Below, in pieces: positions 1 through 11,679 of a stretch of 64,000 bases of DNA. The position numbers and the translations under genes are program-made. The stretch's first letter is position 1. Every line of letters starts with the position of its first letter. Origin of the DNA: Ochotona curzoniae (Eukaryota > Chordata > Mammalia > Lagomorpha > Ochotonidae); contig NW_024466607.1 in the NCBI RefSeq assembly GCF_017591425.1, positions 13,276,501 through 13,340,500 of the forward strand, in the 5' to 3' direction. The notes under the pieces are model-generated. The model was not told where the DNA came from. It saw only the letters and a program-made list of their open reading frames with translations, and did not search any database.

Positions 1-693
1 ATCTCGACAGCTAATTTATTTTTGAAAGAGCAAGAAATAAAGCAAATGGGATTTGGAACATAGGAGAGAACAATAGTCTTAAATACCTCAGGTAGAAACA
101 GGCATTGCCATGGGAACCCTGTGGCAAACTCAAGCAGACTCGAGCGTGGGCTCAGGAGTCATCATGCTGCATCCGTTGGCGCTGGCCAGTCCTCCATTTC
201 CCCTTCCTTCCATTCGAGCATTAGGTGCTGTTGGGATCTGTGACTTCGTCCTGAATTAGAGTCTCTATGGAAAGCAAGACTACTTTCCTGGAGCGGTTCA
301 GAGGAACTTGAGGGAGCAGCAAAGGCAGAAGAGGGTTTGAACTCAGTTGGAATTGAGGATCAGACGCAGAGAGAAGTGGGAGAGGCTTTGGCAAGAGTGA
401 CATTGCCTGGACAACTCCATTCCTGTGGCAGAGTCCTCCTGAACTTTAGCACTGCAAATGTCCAGTCGGCCTGGGGTCCTCATGGCCTGTTTCCTCTGGG
501 AGACACCACAGTGGGAGCCATCTCACCAGCCCATGCTTGGAAGCCTCTGCTGTGGACAGAAGAAGGGCAGATCCTGTTAGTGGACTCCAATTAGTGTCCA
601 CGTGGAATGCTGGTGTTTCAGGTGATAGCCTAACTTGCCAATACCACAGAGAATATGGGGGAGGAGGCAATATTCATCACCATACATTTCTCT
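1..693. other. Intergenic, nothing recognised
   Basis: I see no gene, no clear repeat and no strong CpG content here. Open frames in this stretch are short, overlap on both strands and have no family resemblance. It belongs to the region upstream of TMEM158. Confidence 0.5.
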
Positions 694-1018
694 TTTTAAG
701 ATTTATTTATTTTTATTGCAAAGTCAGATATATAGAGAGAGGAAGAAAGAAAGGAAGATCTTCCATCCGATGATTCACTCCCCAAGCGGCTGCAGCAGAC
801 AGTGCTACACCAATCCAAAGCCAGGAGCCAGGAGCTTCCTCCAGGTCTCCCATGCGGGTGCAGGTCCCAAGGCCTTGGGCCGTCCTTGACTGCTTTCCCA
901 GGCCACAGGCAGGGAGCTGGAGGGGAAGTGGGGCCGCTGGGATTAGAACCCGTGCCCTTATGGGATCCCGGTGCGTTTAAGGCAAGGACTCTAACTGGTA
1001 GGTCACTGCGCCAGGCCC
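694..1018 (-). mobile_element. Lagomorph C SINE, full length
   Basis: A tRNA-derived SINE read on the minus strand. Its A-rich tail appears as 'ttttaagatttatttattttta' split around 697-715, and the tRNA-like head ends near 1017 with 'gcgccaggcccc'. The B-box complement 'ggattagaacc' is visible at about 939. Imperfect target duplications flank it ('atacatttctctt' before, 'atacgtttcttta' after), which supports a single retrotransposition event. Confidence 0.9.
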
Positions 1019-1239
1019 CATACGTTTCTTTAATAGCTAAATAGTAATGACTGGAAAATATATATAAAATAAAAATAAAGGATATTCTCAATAACCTGAG
1101 GGCATTGCTGTGCACACGAAGAAGGGGAGGTAAGCATAGAAATGGAAAGACCCCCTAGTGCTATGACAGCGAAAGCACTGGAAAAATTAAGCCAATGACC
1201 AATAAAAAATGTTATCATCCCAAACATATTTTCAATTAT

Positions 1240-1428
1240 TATTTTATAAATTATTTCTTTATTTATTTTCATTTTGTTGTGTGGAAAAACAGAAACAAAA
1301 ATATAGAGATTCCCCCATCCATCAGTTCACTCTCTGAATTTCTGCACTAGCCAGGGATGGACCAGGCTGAAACCAGGAGCCAGGACTTCAGCCTAGGTCC
1401 CCTACATGGGTGCCAGAGGCCCCAACTG
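1240..1428 (-). mobile_element. C SINE, older, 5' part missing
   Basis: A minus-strand SINE with the tail at about 1245-1270, a recognisable 'catccatcagttcactctc' body and 'accaggagccaggacttcag'. It ends near 'ggccccaact', so the tRNA-like head is missing or badly decayed. It is more diverged than the copy at 694. Confidence 0.7.
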
Positions 1429-1739
1429 AGTTTTTAAAAATCCATGCAAAGATATCTCTCATCTGACTTTAGATGTGTGTGGAGGAGACTGTTCACTTAA
1501 AAAGGAGGGCAGGGCAGGGGGAAGAAATGGGCTCAACTGCTGTGGGCTAATCCCTGAGAACCCCTCTGGAACACTGAACCCTCAAGTTGTGCTACAGGAC
1601 AGTAGTCGTCTGATTGGATGTCCATACTGTCACTCACATTCCTCCTTGCCACTTTCCCCACCCCTGCAACATTCTCATTTCTACCACCCCAGATCAATTT
1701 TTGACTGTTCTTGGATAACACAGAAATGAAAGTGGAATT

Positions 1740-2055
1740 CTCACATGCAGTCGGTATCATGTGGCACCAGTGCCCCATGAGAACCATTCATCTGATCACA
1801 TAAATTATGCGTTCCTTCTTTTAAATTGCTGAAAAGCATTTCATTATGTAGAAAAATGTATTGAGCCCTTCTCCAGTAGATGGACACCTGGATTGTTTCC
1901 AGCTCCAGGCTATTGTGGATTACACTGTTAGGAACAGCCATACACAAATTGTTTTGTGGGAATATGTTTTCATTTCTCTCGGGTGCCTATTTGAGAATGG
2001 AGCTACTGGATCATAGAACAGACACGCATATGCTTAATTTCATTAAGCACTGTCG
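1740..2055 (-). mobile_element. L1 LINE fragment, ORF2 C-terminal / 3' region
   Basis: The plus strand reads 'ccagtagatggacacctgga' and later 'gagaatggagctactggatc', which match the reverse complement of the end of mammalian L1 ORF2 and its flank as I recall it. The minus strand has a short frame there with stops and drift, so this is a dead fragment. A SINE interrupts it at about 2056. Confidence 0.7.
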
Positions 2056-2056
2056 A

Positions 2057-2313
2057 GGGAGCAGGTATTTGGCACTGCAGTTAAGAAGATGCTTGGGACA
2101 CACGCCTCCCATCTTTGAGCCGATTCCAGCTTCCCTGGGAAGCAGCAGTGGATGGCTGCATAGTTTGGTCTCTGCCACTCATGTAGGAGACCCGTATTAA
2201 GCTTCTGGCCCCTGGCTTCAGCCTGACCCAGCCTCAGCTGTTTGCAGGTATTTGGGGGAGTTAAATAGTAGCCAGGATTTTTTTTCTTTCTGTTTTTCAA
2301 ACAAAATAAACAA
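2057..2313 (+). mobile_element. C SINE, older, inserted in L1 fragment
   Basis: A plus-strand SINE running from 'ggtatttggcactgcagtta' through 'ggcttcagcctgacccagcc' to an A-rich tail. The head is the older lagomorph type. The tail has grown into a TA-rich microsatellite just downstream. Confidence 0.75.
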
Positions 2314-2352
2314 ATATATATATATATACACATATATATATATATATATATT
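2314..2352. repeat. (TA)n microsatellite at a SINE tail
   Basis: About 39 bases of alternating TA with one 'cacata' interruption, directly after the A-rich tail of the SINE at 2057. Simple repeats seeded by SINE tails are common. Confidence 0.9.
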
Positions 2353-3784
2353 TTAAAGCTGTCAGTCAAATTCTCCAAGTGGTGAAAGCATTTTTCATTT
2401 CTCCCAGCATTAGACCTCTTCACCCCCCCAAACTGGTGGGGGTTAGGGGCAGGAGTCGATTTGACTTGAGCACTTGGTTGCATGAAATGGCTTCATTTTC
2501 ACTTCCCTCAGATGTCAAGATCTATTTCACAAAGGTTTCAGTCTCCTGGACAAGCTGCTTTGTTCAGTGGTCCTGACTGCTGGCAGCTCAGGAGGCAATG
2601 CTTGGGCAGATATCTCCATGGACTGGGACCTGGCTTCCTCAGCAAGCTGACTTTGTTGTTATGGAGTTGTTGATGGTCTGTCAGATCCCCCGCCCTCCTG
2701 GAACCCTTCCCATTAGTAACCAAGTGCTCTTGGCTCCCTGCCTGCTTGACCCCTGGAGTGCCCCCAGCCCAGGCCTCCCCTCTTGCATCTTGCTGCTCCA
2801 CACTCCTGGCTGCCCTGTCCTTCAGTACAATGTGCCTGTTGCTTGGTTACCACCCCACAAGCCCAGCTACAGCCGGTCCAGCCAGTCCACTCCTGCGTCA
2901 CCTTCCTGCCTCACAGCCAGGATCCAGAGTGTCTGGATGCTGGGGCACTATGGTATTGATTCAACACCAACTAACAACAATTATTAAAGATACAGGGTGA
3001 TCCAGTGTTCTGACTGTCAGGTGTGGGGTGGTTGTTTCACGTTCCCCCATCCCCCACCCCGAGTGAAGTACTTTGCTGATACTATTTTTCTAAAGAAAAA
3101 AAAAAGGAAAAAGAAAACTATTTGTCACGATTCTGAGAAAGGAAAATGCTGGCAACGGCAGCAGACAGCACTGCTGTTGCCTTCTCTCACAGAGCCTGTT
3201 TTGTCCCCACACCCCACTGTCACCTTCCCCAGCCCCTCTTCCTGGGCATCACTAATTCACTGAGGTCATTAGGGTACCATCATTTATTCCCAGAGACCTT
3301 TGTGGCAGTTGTGGGGAGGCCTTCATGATGGGACTGGAGCTTGCATCTTACTGGCTGTGCCTCATCGGGAAATGCTAATGGAACTGTCTCCCACTGGGTG
3401 CCCGCAGCAAATGAATAAAAATAGGCTAACACTTGGAGCTTTCCCTGCTGTGACCTCAGAGGCCCGGCAATGTCCAAGATAGGGTCACAGTGGGCACAGC
3501 TGCCAGAGAACCAAGGAACAAGCCCACGATGTTTGCTGCGAATGTTCATGGCAACATGTTAAGGGGATGTCCAGGACTATTGGGGTGAGAGGGATGAGAA
3601 GGGGTCCCGGGCCTAGGGTCAGCCATACTGTAAGCTGACTCATACTGTCATCTACTCTGCTTTCACCATTAGTAAGGGATTAGGACGCTGCCTTGCCCAT
3701 CAATGCAAGATGTAGTTCACCAGCTCTAAGCCAGAGATGGAGATTGTTTTGTTTTCAAGGTTTGGGTGGTGCGGAGCATTCAGA
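2353..3784. other. Intergenic, no gene seen
   Basis: Mostly unique-looking sequence with pyrimidine-rich patches (2690-2900, 3170-3240) and a short A-rich run near 3099. Open frames on both strands overlap one another and none resembles a known protein. Confidence 0.45.
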
Positions 3785-4060
3785 GATTTTGTTTGTTTGT
3801 TTGTTTGTTTTAATTTGTTTATTCCTCAAATGCCCACAATAGCTAGAAGCTAATCCAGGCCCAAACCAGGAGCCAGGATCTCAACCAAGGTCTCCCCCAG
3901 GGGTGTCAGGGACCCAAGTACTTGAGTCATTGTCACCTGCCTCCAGGATGCACACTAACAGGAAGCTGAATTGGAAGCACAGGATCCAGGACTGAAGCCA
4001 TGCACTCCATTTTGGGAGTATCCCAAGTGGTGACTTAACCTCTGCGCCAAGTGTCTGCAG
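3785..4060 (-). mobile_element. C SINE, older
   Basis: A minus-strand SINE: TTTG-rich tail, 'ccaggagccaggatctcaac', then the head complement 'gacttaacctctgcgccaag' near 4032. It is clearly more diverged than the next copy at 4116. Confidence 0.75.
3787..3811. repeat. (TTTG)n microsatellite
   Basis: Six tandem 'tttg' units lying in the A-rich tail complement of the adjoining minus-strand SINE. Confidence 0.9.
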
Positions 4061-4115
4061 CACGTGTCCACTCCCAGATCAATCATCGGGGTGACGAAAT
4101 CAAGAGTTAGCCTGG

Positions 4116-4443
4116 TGCCCAGCGGCGTGGCCTAGCGGCTAAAGTCCTCACCTTGAACGCGCCGGGATCCCATATGGGCACCGGTTCTAATCCTGGCAGC
4201 TCCACTTCCCATCCAGCTTCCTGCTTGTGGCCTGGGAAAGCAGTGGAGGATGGCCCAAAGCTTTGGGACCCTGCACCCGTGTGGTATACCCGGAAGAAGT
4301 TCCTGGCTTCGGATAGGCATAGCATCGGCAGTTGCGCTCACTTGGGGAGTGACTCATCGGGCAGAAGATCTTCCTCTCTGTCTCTCCTTCTCCTCTCTGT
4401 ATATATTACATTGTAATAAAAATAAATAAACCTTAGGAAAAAA
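4116..4443 (+). mobile_element. C SINE, young pika-type, with target duplication
   Basis: A near-complete plus-strand SINE from the head 'gcggcgtggcctagcggcta' to 'aataaaaataaataaacctt' and an A tail. It keeps the tRNA-like B box 'ggttctaatcc'. It is flanked by 14-base duplications: 4102-4115 'aagagttagcctgg' and 4444-4457 'aagaattagcctgg', one mismatch. This is one of the best copies for placing the species. Confidence 0.95.
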
Positions 4444-4820
4444 AAGAATTAGCCTGGCAGCTAGCAGCAAAATCACCCACTTCTGAGTCATGTGAAACAG
4501 AAATGAGAAATTCAAACAGAAGTGAGGTCTTGTTGAAGCGGCATCTGTAAGTGGGGACAGCAGTACCCTAGATGTCACATACAGCCCTTGCTGTTCTGTT
4601 AATACAGCCGTTGGTGTTCTGTTAATCTCATAGAATGCCCTTGTTTGAGATATCACCCAGCTGATATTGGACTTCAGCCTAAAATCTGCAGGTTAAACTT
4701 CCCTTTGATAGTACAGTCTGCACTTGGAATGGGTGATACTGGTTTCCCTACTAAGTATCTCTATCCTTGATCCATCTTACCCTCATGTCAGAAAAAAAAA
4801 AGTACTTGAAACTGAGGCTA

Positions 4821-5122
4821 TTTTTTTTAAAGATTTATTCATTTATTATTTGAAAGGTAGAGAAAGAGAGATTGACTTTCTATTTGTTGGTTCATTCCCC
4901 AAACATGCACAATGACCAGAGCTAAAGCTATACTGAAGTCAGGAGCCAAGAACTCCATCTGGGTCTCCCACATAAATGGCAGCTGCCCAAGTATGTGTGA
5001 GCTATTTTTCACTGCTCTCCCAGGCACATCAGCAGAGCAGCTTGATCAAAAGCAGACTCGAAGCAGTACTTGTATGGGATGCCAGTGCTGCAGGTGGCGG
5101 CTTAACCTGTTGTGCTACGATG
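4821..5122 (-). mobile_element. C SINE, older
   Basis: Minus-strand copy: tail 'aaagatttattcatttatta', body 'ggttcattccccaaacatgc', and head complement 'cttaacctgttgtgctacga' at about 5100. Diverged but full length. Confidence 0.85.
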
Positions 5123-5544
5123 TTAGCTATGGAGCTGTGACTAGCGAAATTTTTAAGTGGAGGCAAGGTTTTCTTCTTTTCACAACTTTACACTGGGCTC
5201 TGATTCAAATCCGCTGCACTGTGATGATGGGAGAGAACTGTTTTTCCTTGAGAACAATTGTTTCTTTCCCATTTGCAAGCCTTAAGGTGCTAGCGTGGGG
5301 TCATCCAACATTTCAAATAAGCAACTCAGACCTGTCTTGCATCGGTCAAACCAGTAAATCCTGTCTGCTCCAAGAACTTGTTTTCATGATCTTGGAGCTG
5401 GCAGGTTGGGGAGTCATTTCCAGGAAAGAGGCTCTTCTGTTCATAGAATGCTGAAGGATACTGCTTTTCTCGCTGCCTTTACACAGGCACATTTTAATTG
5501 CAGATCTTTAAAGCTACAAATCCTCCTGGGACAGCTTTTAATAA

Positions 5545-5740
5545 CCAAGATGATGATGATGATGATGGTAGTGATGATATTTTACTGTACACTTATAATG
5601 TGCCCATTGTCGTGCCAAATGGCTTAAATATTTCACTTCATTTAAACTTATTGGCTTGGTATGATTTGCATTTCCCATTTTACAAATCAAAAAAAAAAAA
5701 ATGAGGCTTACAGCTATTCAACAACTTGCCCAATGCCTCT
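5545..5740 (-). mobile_element. MIR SINE
   Basis: An ancient mammalian MIR in reverse orientation. Characteristic pieces in order are 'acttataatgtgcccattgt', 'tttcacttcatttaaac', 'cccattttacaaatc', and 'aacttgccca'. Internal expansions have occurred: a GAT run at 5550 and an A run at about 5689. Confidence 0.8.
5550..5568. repeat. (GAT)n microsatellite
   Basis: Six tandem 'gat' units inside the MIR at 5545. Confidence 0.9.
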
Positions 5741-5744
5741 TAAT

Positions 5745-7540
5745 TTTCTTCTTAGTTACTCCGTTTATTTTCACTCCCCCTCCTCACTCCCATCACGCAC
5801 AGTAACAATCTCTGGTCCTTTACAAATATACAATGCTGGTCTTTGCTGGGTTACTCAGTGGTAGTGGGGTGGGGTGAGATTGGAAGGAGGCCGGCTGTGT
5901 TCTGCTCCTGTGGGTGCTGGTGTGTGGCTGTGCTTGGCTTAGAGAATGTGAGCTGTAATTCAAAGCTGGGGCATTGTACCAGCTGTGTAAGTCACTGGGC
6001 CCTGTGCCTCCCTCTCAAATGTGTGGGATGCTCCCCTCTCCCTGTACAGAGCAGGTGACAGGGCCTTCCCTGGTCACTACTTTATAAGGGTCTCTAGGAA
6101 AGACTCAGGGGGGTTCCACAAGGCATTTATTAGGTCCAGGCCAACTGTGAGCTCCTAACATGCTTAGGATATGCCTGCCTACTTTCTAGTGTCAGTTCCT
6201 CTGCTACAGCCAGGGCAGGCTTCTCCAAGAAGGTGGAGAGTCTCAAACCCCTGCCTCCTGGAGTGGAAAGGCCTAGTACTGGGATGATGCATTTCACCCA
6301 GCCAAGGAGCAGGTGGGAACTTAAACACATGCACAAGTACATGCACACACATGTACATGCTTATACAGACACACAAACATATAGCACATGTGCACATAGC
6401 CGTGCTTGACATTCCCCACACATGTACACAAATACATGTGTGTGCGCACACATACACACATGCATTCCTTCCTCTGTGTCTCCATTTTTGGCCCACACAA
6501 GCAGAACATTCTGCTCAGCCTGTCTCTCCTTGCTGTACTCTTCAAGACTCCAGTACACAGCAAGCGACAAAAATATCTCCTTTTAACATGGTAATTTATT
6601 GCGACAAGCAGCTTCTCGGCATTGTTTGCTAAATTAACCTCTCAGGATCCACTAGCAACAGAATTGGCAGAACGCAGCTCGCTCCATCTCTCTAGAGAAG
6701 GGCCAGAATAAAGGCCGCAGCTGCCTACACAAACACAGGTGCCAGGCCTACACGCACCCATTTTCTCACCAGAAGTCACTAAGTGAGCCCCCTACAAACC
6801 TAGGATATTCTTTCTAACCTTGTGCCACAGAGCTTCCAAGTCAGCCTGGGCAGCATCTACAATGGGACATCTCCCCAGCCTCCAACCCCCACCTAGCCCT
6901 ATACGAAGGCAAAAGCAGTGGGCTAGGGTCTCGGATGACCTTGGGAGCTCTGTGACTGGCAGAACTGTCCCTAGCAAGGTGGCCCCTCCCCATCTCTGCT
7001 TTCTCACCCATAGGCTGGGGATGAAAATAGCTATGTGGTTGTTCAAAAGAAGGCACATGGCTGGAGCTGGTGTGGCATGACTGTCGATGGGGAGTGCTCT
7101 CTTAATTAACCAGCAACTGTGAGATGCAGAGGGCAGAGTGGAAGCCAGCAGGCCCAGGGTGTCTGGTGATGATGGAACCTCTTGAACTTGGTGTGTTCAT
7201 CGGCAAAGCACGAAAGCACCTTCTTCGCAGATCAACCCGATGGTTGGGGATGATACAGGGATGGCCCACCCTTTGGCGCCCTGTCCGCAGACCCTGATGT
7301 GGCTTCGCTGGTGCTGAAATCCCTGATGCCCCATTTCCCAGGCTTTTGCTTTCAGAGGCTTCCTCCTGCCATTCTGCCAGATGAGGCCTCTCTCAGGCCA
7401 CCAAGCTTTTATTGTCACATCCCGAGACTTGCAAGTGCCTGCTGTTTTCCTTCCTGCCCCCAGCTCCTGATGGACAGGAGTGGGAGGCTGAAGGCTCAGG
7501 GCCCTGACCTGGTGCAAGTCATACCCATGGGCTGCTCCAC
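5745..7540. other. Intergenic, with CA-rich tract and a possible conserved element
   Basis: No gene is seen. 6324-6462 is an imperfect CA/TG-rich tract. 6575-6720 is non-repetitive and carries 'cattgtttgc' (SOX-like), 'ctagcaac' (RFX half-site-like) and 'aaattaacc', the look of a regulatory element. The rest is unique-looking sequence. Confidence 0.4.
6324..6462. repeat. Imperfect CA/TG-rich simple repeat
   Basis: A degenerate run of 'cacaca', 'tgtaca' and 'tgtgtg' blocks over about 140 bases. Open frames across it on both strands are by-products of the short period. Confidence 0.85.
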
Positions 7541-7560
7541 AGGCTTCACCCTGAGACACT

Positions 7561-7586
7561 GCCCTGCCCTGCCCTGCCCTGCCCTG
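7561..7586. repeat. (CCCTG)n microsatellite
   Basis: Five tandem 'ccctg' pentamers, with 'ccctg' singlets just upstream. Confidence 0.9.
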
Positions 7587-7859
7587 CTCCCCCATCCTTC
7601 TTTTGGGGACTCATCCTGAGAACATTTGCACCATGAAATACTTGCATTCAACTGAAACTCATGCCGCTGGGCAACCTGACACCAGGCAATGTCAAATCTA
7701 GCCTGGGTCCCGTATGTAGCATCTTGGATGCTTCACAGCTCATGACAGACACATTCAAGATGGAGTTGTCCTTCTACTCGCCTTTTTTTTTTTTTCCTGA
7801 GACTCCCATCAGCACCCTCCAAAGCCCTAGCCTGCTGTTCATGCAGGGTCCCTCTCTCA

Positions 7860-8420
7860 CCATCATCCTCCATTGGCTCATTGCCAAGTCCTACAACTTT
7901 GGGGCCCTGCATAATCTTGCCTCTGACCTCCACCACCTGTCTCTCTACCACTAGCTGGTTTTAGCCTCCTGACTAGTCCCTGTGCCTCACATGTACCCAC
8001 TCCAGTCCATGCTCCATGCTGTAGCCCTAGAACTTCTGGAAACATCTTCTCATTCCTCTTCTGCTGAAGCCCCGGCTTTTCTGGATAAAGCTCTAAACTC
8101 AGTGTTGGAAGACTTCCTGATGATCCAGCTCCTGAACCTCACCTGGCCCTGTTCCCCTCCTTCCCCACCTGTGCGCTACTCGCTGGTCCTTGCTGATTTA
8201 GCCAGGTGACTCTAAGCATCTTTCCCTTCCTTGAACTTGGTACTTCCAATTATCCTTCAAATTGCAGCTGATGTCATACTGCCTCCAGGAAGCTTCCTGG
8301 ATTGCTCCAGTATGAACGCAGACTGTGCATACCCCCCAGCACCCTGGCTGTGTCCCCCTCATGGCCTCTCAGAGTTCTTGTAAACTCCCCCAGCTGACCC
8401 GATGACCTCGGTGAGATCCA
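7860..8420 (+). mobile_element. L2 LINE 3' fragment
   Basis: Pieces matching the L2 3' region occur in order: 'gccctgcataatcttgcctc' near 7905, 'ccttcaaattgcagctgatg' near 8255, 'ctccaggaagcttcctggat' near 8283 and 'cccccagcaccctggctgtg' near 8333. The plus-strand order matches L2 sense orientation. It is ancient and non-coding. Confidence 0.75.
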
Positions 8421-9940
8421 GCAAGGGGTGAACTGCTTCTCACTTATCATGCCAGTTCCATTCTCCTGGCAAGTCACTCAATAAGTGGCAGGGGAGCAAA
8501 TGACAGCTGCAAGGCATCCTGGCATGCCTACGCAGGTAAGGAATCCACCATCCTCCTCTCTTACCCTGTGGCCCTCATGCCCTGAAGGCATTTCGCCAAT
8601 GAGCTAAGAGCCACACAGAAGCAGGTGCATGTGGAGGCAAAGTCACAGATGCTTTCTGCATATGATTTGCCTGAAATTGTGTGTAATTGGCTTATGCCTG
8701 CAGAAGCGAATCTCTGCCTATTTGATTAGAATGCTGAAGCCCTGTCACTAGGCCACACAGCGAAGGTGCCCTCTCTACTTACTGATCTCAGCACTGCACC
8801 TTCCTAGCCGGTGCTCTGGGCACTGGCAGTGTTGCCCAGTGGCTGGGGTCTCAAAGGTCTGTGAGAGGTGAGCAGTGGTTAGTAGAGAAGAGAAACTGGA
8901 CCAGGCACCAGCTGTGGCCACCGCCTTTGTAATGCAAGAGCAGTCTGAAGATGTCCTGGGGAGGTCCTGCTTATGCTGACCTGGGCCCAGGAGTTTGCTT
9001 TACCGAAAGCCTTGAGTTGGTGGGATTTGGCAGTGAGAAGAGATGATTAGGACTGAGCTGCGGTGGCGAGGTTAATGAGGAGAGGTAGACACCTTTGCAC
9101 AATGCAAGAGCCATCAAGCAGGGCCCCAGTGGTAGCAGGAATGAAGGCCAGAGGCAGGCAGAAGGGATGTGAGTGCCCTTGGGATACCCAGAGGTACAGT
9201 GAGACAGATTCCCAGGTGATTTTAACGAAATCCAAAAGGACAATCACACTGAAGCTTTGGAGGATTCCTTCCCCCAACTCAGCTGGATCCACAAATCACA
9301 GTGAACATCCCAGGCTGTGGATTTCCATCAAGCATCTTCTACCTGCCCTTCCCTCTCATGCCCTCTGTAACTACCCAGCACTTCTTCCCAACCCAATGTC
9401 AGGCTCCACAGCTCACCTGCCAGGGGCTGGCTGGGCAGACCACATCAGGAGGACAGGCCACTTAGACCAGCCAATCTAGGCCCCTGCAGCTCATTTGAGC
9501 TCATTCACAAATGGACATGGTCATGTCTCAGCAACTCACACCCACGGAGCACTGGTGAACACGAGGCAGCGTGAGCGGCTTCACACTTTGCTTTGTCAGC
9601 CTGTGTGGTGCCAGACAGATTCTCACACAGTGCTTGAGCCAGGCACCTTGTGCCCAAACACCCCTGTGCTGGACTCACTTCCTGTCTGGCAACTCCAAGA
9701 GACGTCTTGCAAACTCTCCTGGAAGCGGTGTACCGAAGCTGGAGGTGACATGTTGAAATAGTCAAGCCCTAAAGCAACTTCGAATAGGAAAAACACGCGC
9801 ACAAGAAATGTTTCTGGCTTCCTGCATTCCCAAGCACCTGTACAGATGCCGCAGGAATTGCCATGACATCTGTTTAAAGACACGGGTGCTGGGGATGCTA
9901 ATTCCATCTGTCTTGGCAGATTCTGGCACCCATGTTACTC
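8421..9940. other. Intergenic, no gene seen
   Basis: Unique-looking sequence. 8645-8760 is less repeat-like and contains 'gcatatgatttgcc' and 'atttgattagaatgc', so it could be regulatory, but nothing proves it. Open frames are short and unrelated to known proteins. Confidence 0.4.
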
Positions 9941-10008
9941 AGAAGCCCCTAAGGTGATTCTGACAGGCAGCCAGTGACGAAAGCTAACGTCAGAGACCTG
10001 TGTTTGAG
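9940..10008 (-). mobile_element. MER5-like DNA transposon fragment
   Basis: 'agaagcccctaaggtgattc' followed by 'tgacaggcagccagtgacga' resembles one end of the non-autonomous hAT-Charlie element MER5A. Only about 70 bases remain and orientation is uncertain. Confidence 0.4.
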
Positions 10009-10299
10009 TCTGGGAAGCTCTGCCTGCCAGGGTGCCAGCAAGGAAAGGTACTGATCAGCTTAAACAGCAGGCAGGTTGGCCCCCAGGCACTGATGGCCAC
10101 CGTGGAAGCTCCCTAGTGCTTTCTCTCTTGGGAACAAGGGGACAGGAGGCCTCTCTGTAATGCGACCATCTGTTCCATTCCTTCCTTTAGATAGAAGGAA
10201 AGTGCTATCTCCCAGGCCCAGCCCAGCTACTTAGGCATTAATTAGATTTGTAGTTTTATTACCTCATTAGCATTTATGAATAAAATTGATAATGGAGTC

Positions 10300-10556
10300 T
10301 GCAAAGCAGGATGATGTAAGCTCCACTGCTGATCCTCATCCCTGCTAGTGAGTCTGGGAAGGTCACAGAAGTTGGCCCATGTTCTTGGGTCTCTGCCTTT
10401 TAGGTGGGGAGACCAGGACAGAGTTCTAGGATCCTGGCTTCAGCCTGGCTCAGTCCTGACTGTTGTGGACGTTTAAGGAAGTGAACCACTGGATGGAAGA
10501 TTCTCTCTCTGTGTGTCACTCTGTCCTTCAAATAAACAAATACAACTTTAAGAAGT
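10300..10556 (+). mobile_element. C SINE, older, 5' end decayed
   Basis: A plus-strand SINE whose 3' half is clear: 'aggatcctggcttcagcctg', 'gtgaaccactggatggaaga', then 'caaataaacaaatac'. The 5' boundary is uncertain because the head is not recognisable. Confidence 0.65.
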
Positions 10557-10559
10557 AGA

Positions 10560-10845
10560 AAAGGAAAAAACAAAGTTTAAAACTGTCAAGCCTCTTGGCC
10601 ATTGCGTGCTTGTCATCATGCTTGGATTGGAAGGTGACCTATGCTTGCTGCGGCTCGGCTGCCTAATTAACACCTACCCTTCTTTCCTAAAATCCCCAGT
10701 AAACCGGCTACTTTCTGCCGGATAGGCTTTTACACCTGTCGCAGCAATTCTGGAAGTGATGCTTTGAAGTGCCTTTTCCAAATCCCCTGCTAATGATCTG
10801 GTAATTATTGTGGTGACTTTTTAATAAGGTGTGAAGCACTCAGCT
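10560..10845. promoter_or_regulatory. Candidate cis-regulatory element (motif-rich, non-repeat)
   Basis: About 285 bases with no recognisable repeat but many transcription-factor-like words: 'taattaa' at 10664, 'cacctgtc' (E-box) near 10734, 'taattatt' near 10802 and the T-box-like 'aggtgtga' at 10827-10834. The style resembles a conserved developmental enhancer. This is inference from texture and motifs only. Confidence 0.3.
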
Positions 10846-11367
10846 TGCTGTCAGCCAAGAGGATCCCAAGGCTCGGGGCAAGAGAGACACAGCCAAGGAG
10901 AGAGGAGGAGAACCTTGAGCTGGGCCAAGGCAGGGGCTCTGACCGAGACCAGCACGGTCACCAAGAACCCTGGTTAGCACGTGAGGTCTCTCTGATGGAC
11001 ACTTGGGGAACTACACAAGTGAACCCCCAGTTCCCACCCACACCACAGGAGGCCATGCCAAACCTCATGCTACTCACCAAGGAGCCACACCCCCATAAAT
11101 AGAATGGTAAGATTGCCCCTCACTGCCTTCCTCCCCCTACTGGACCTCAGTCCACAGCCAGAGCTGAGGTCAGAGCTGCCATACACAGAGACTTGAGTCA
11201 GAGCTCCTGATTTTCTCCACACAGCACTGTTGCCTTTGAAACCACCAGGGCCAAAGATGGCCAGCTGGGTTGGACACCCCTGCTACCTGGAAACATAATG
11301 AGCTGCCCATCTCCCATCTATATTCCCTAGCACCCTGATTTCGTGTGTTGAAGTGAATGGGGGCACT

Positions 11368-11678
11368 CCAGGGCTCAGTGCTGTGACTCAGGCGGGCTAA
11401 ACCTGCTGCCTATGATGACAGCAGCCCATATGGTGCTAGGTCATGGCCCAGATAACTCTACTTCTGATCCAACTCCCTGCTTGTGTGCTTGGGAAAACAG
11501 AAGAAGATGGCTTGGTCCCTTTTCCATGTGAGAAATCCAGAAGAAACTCCAGGTTTCAGTCTACCCTAGTCCTAGCCATTGTGGCCACATAGGGAATGAA
11601 CCAGGAGACAAAATAGCTCTTTCTATCTCTCCCATTCTCTGTAACTCCAACTTTCAAATAAATAAATCTTTGGGGGAA
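11368..11678 (+). mobile_element. C SINE, older
   Basis: A plus-strand copy from 'gggctcagtgctgtgactca' through 'gtcctagccattgtggccac' to 'caaataaataaatctttggg'. Diverged but full length. Confidence 0.85.
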
Positions 11679-11679
11679 G

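Noticed and set aside
4116..4443. tRNA-like A and B boxes, here and in other SINEs
   Set aside because: They belong to tRNA-derived SINE heads, not to tRNA genes; the cloverleaf downstream is absent.
4912..5454. 180-codon plus-strand frame
   Set aside because: Its first third is SINE sequence and the rest has no recognisable domain or splice context.
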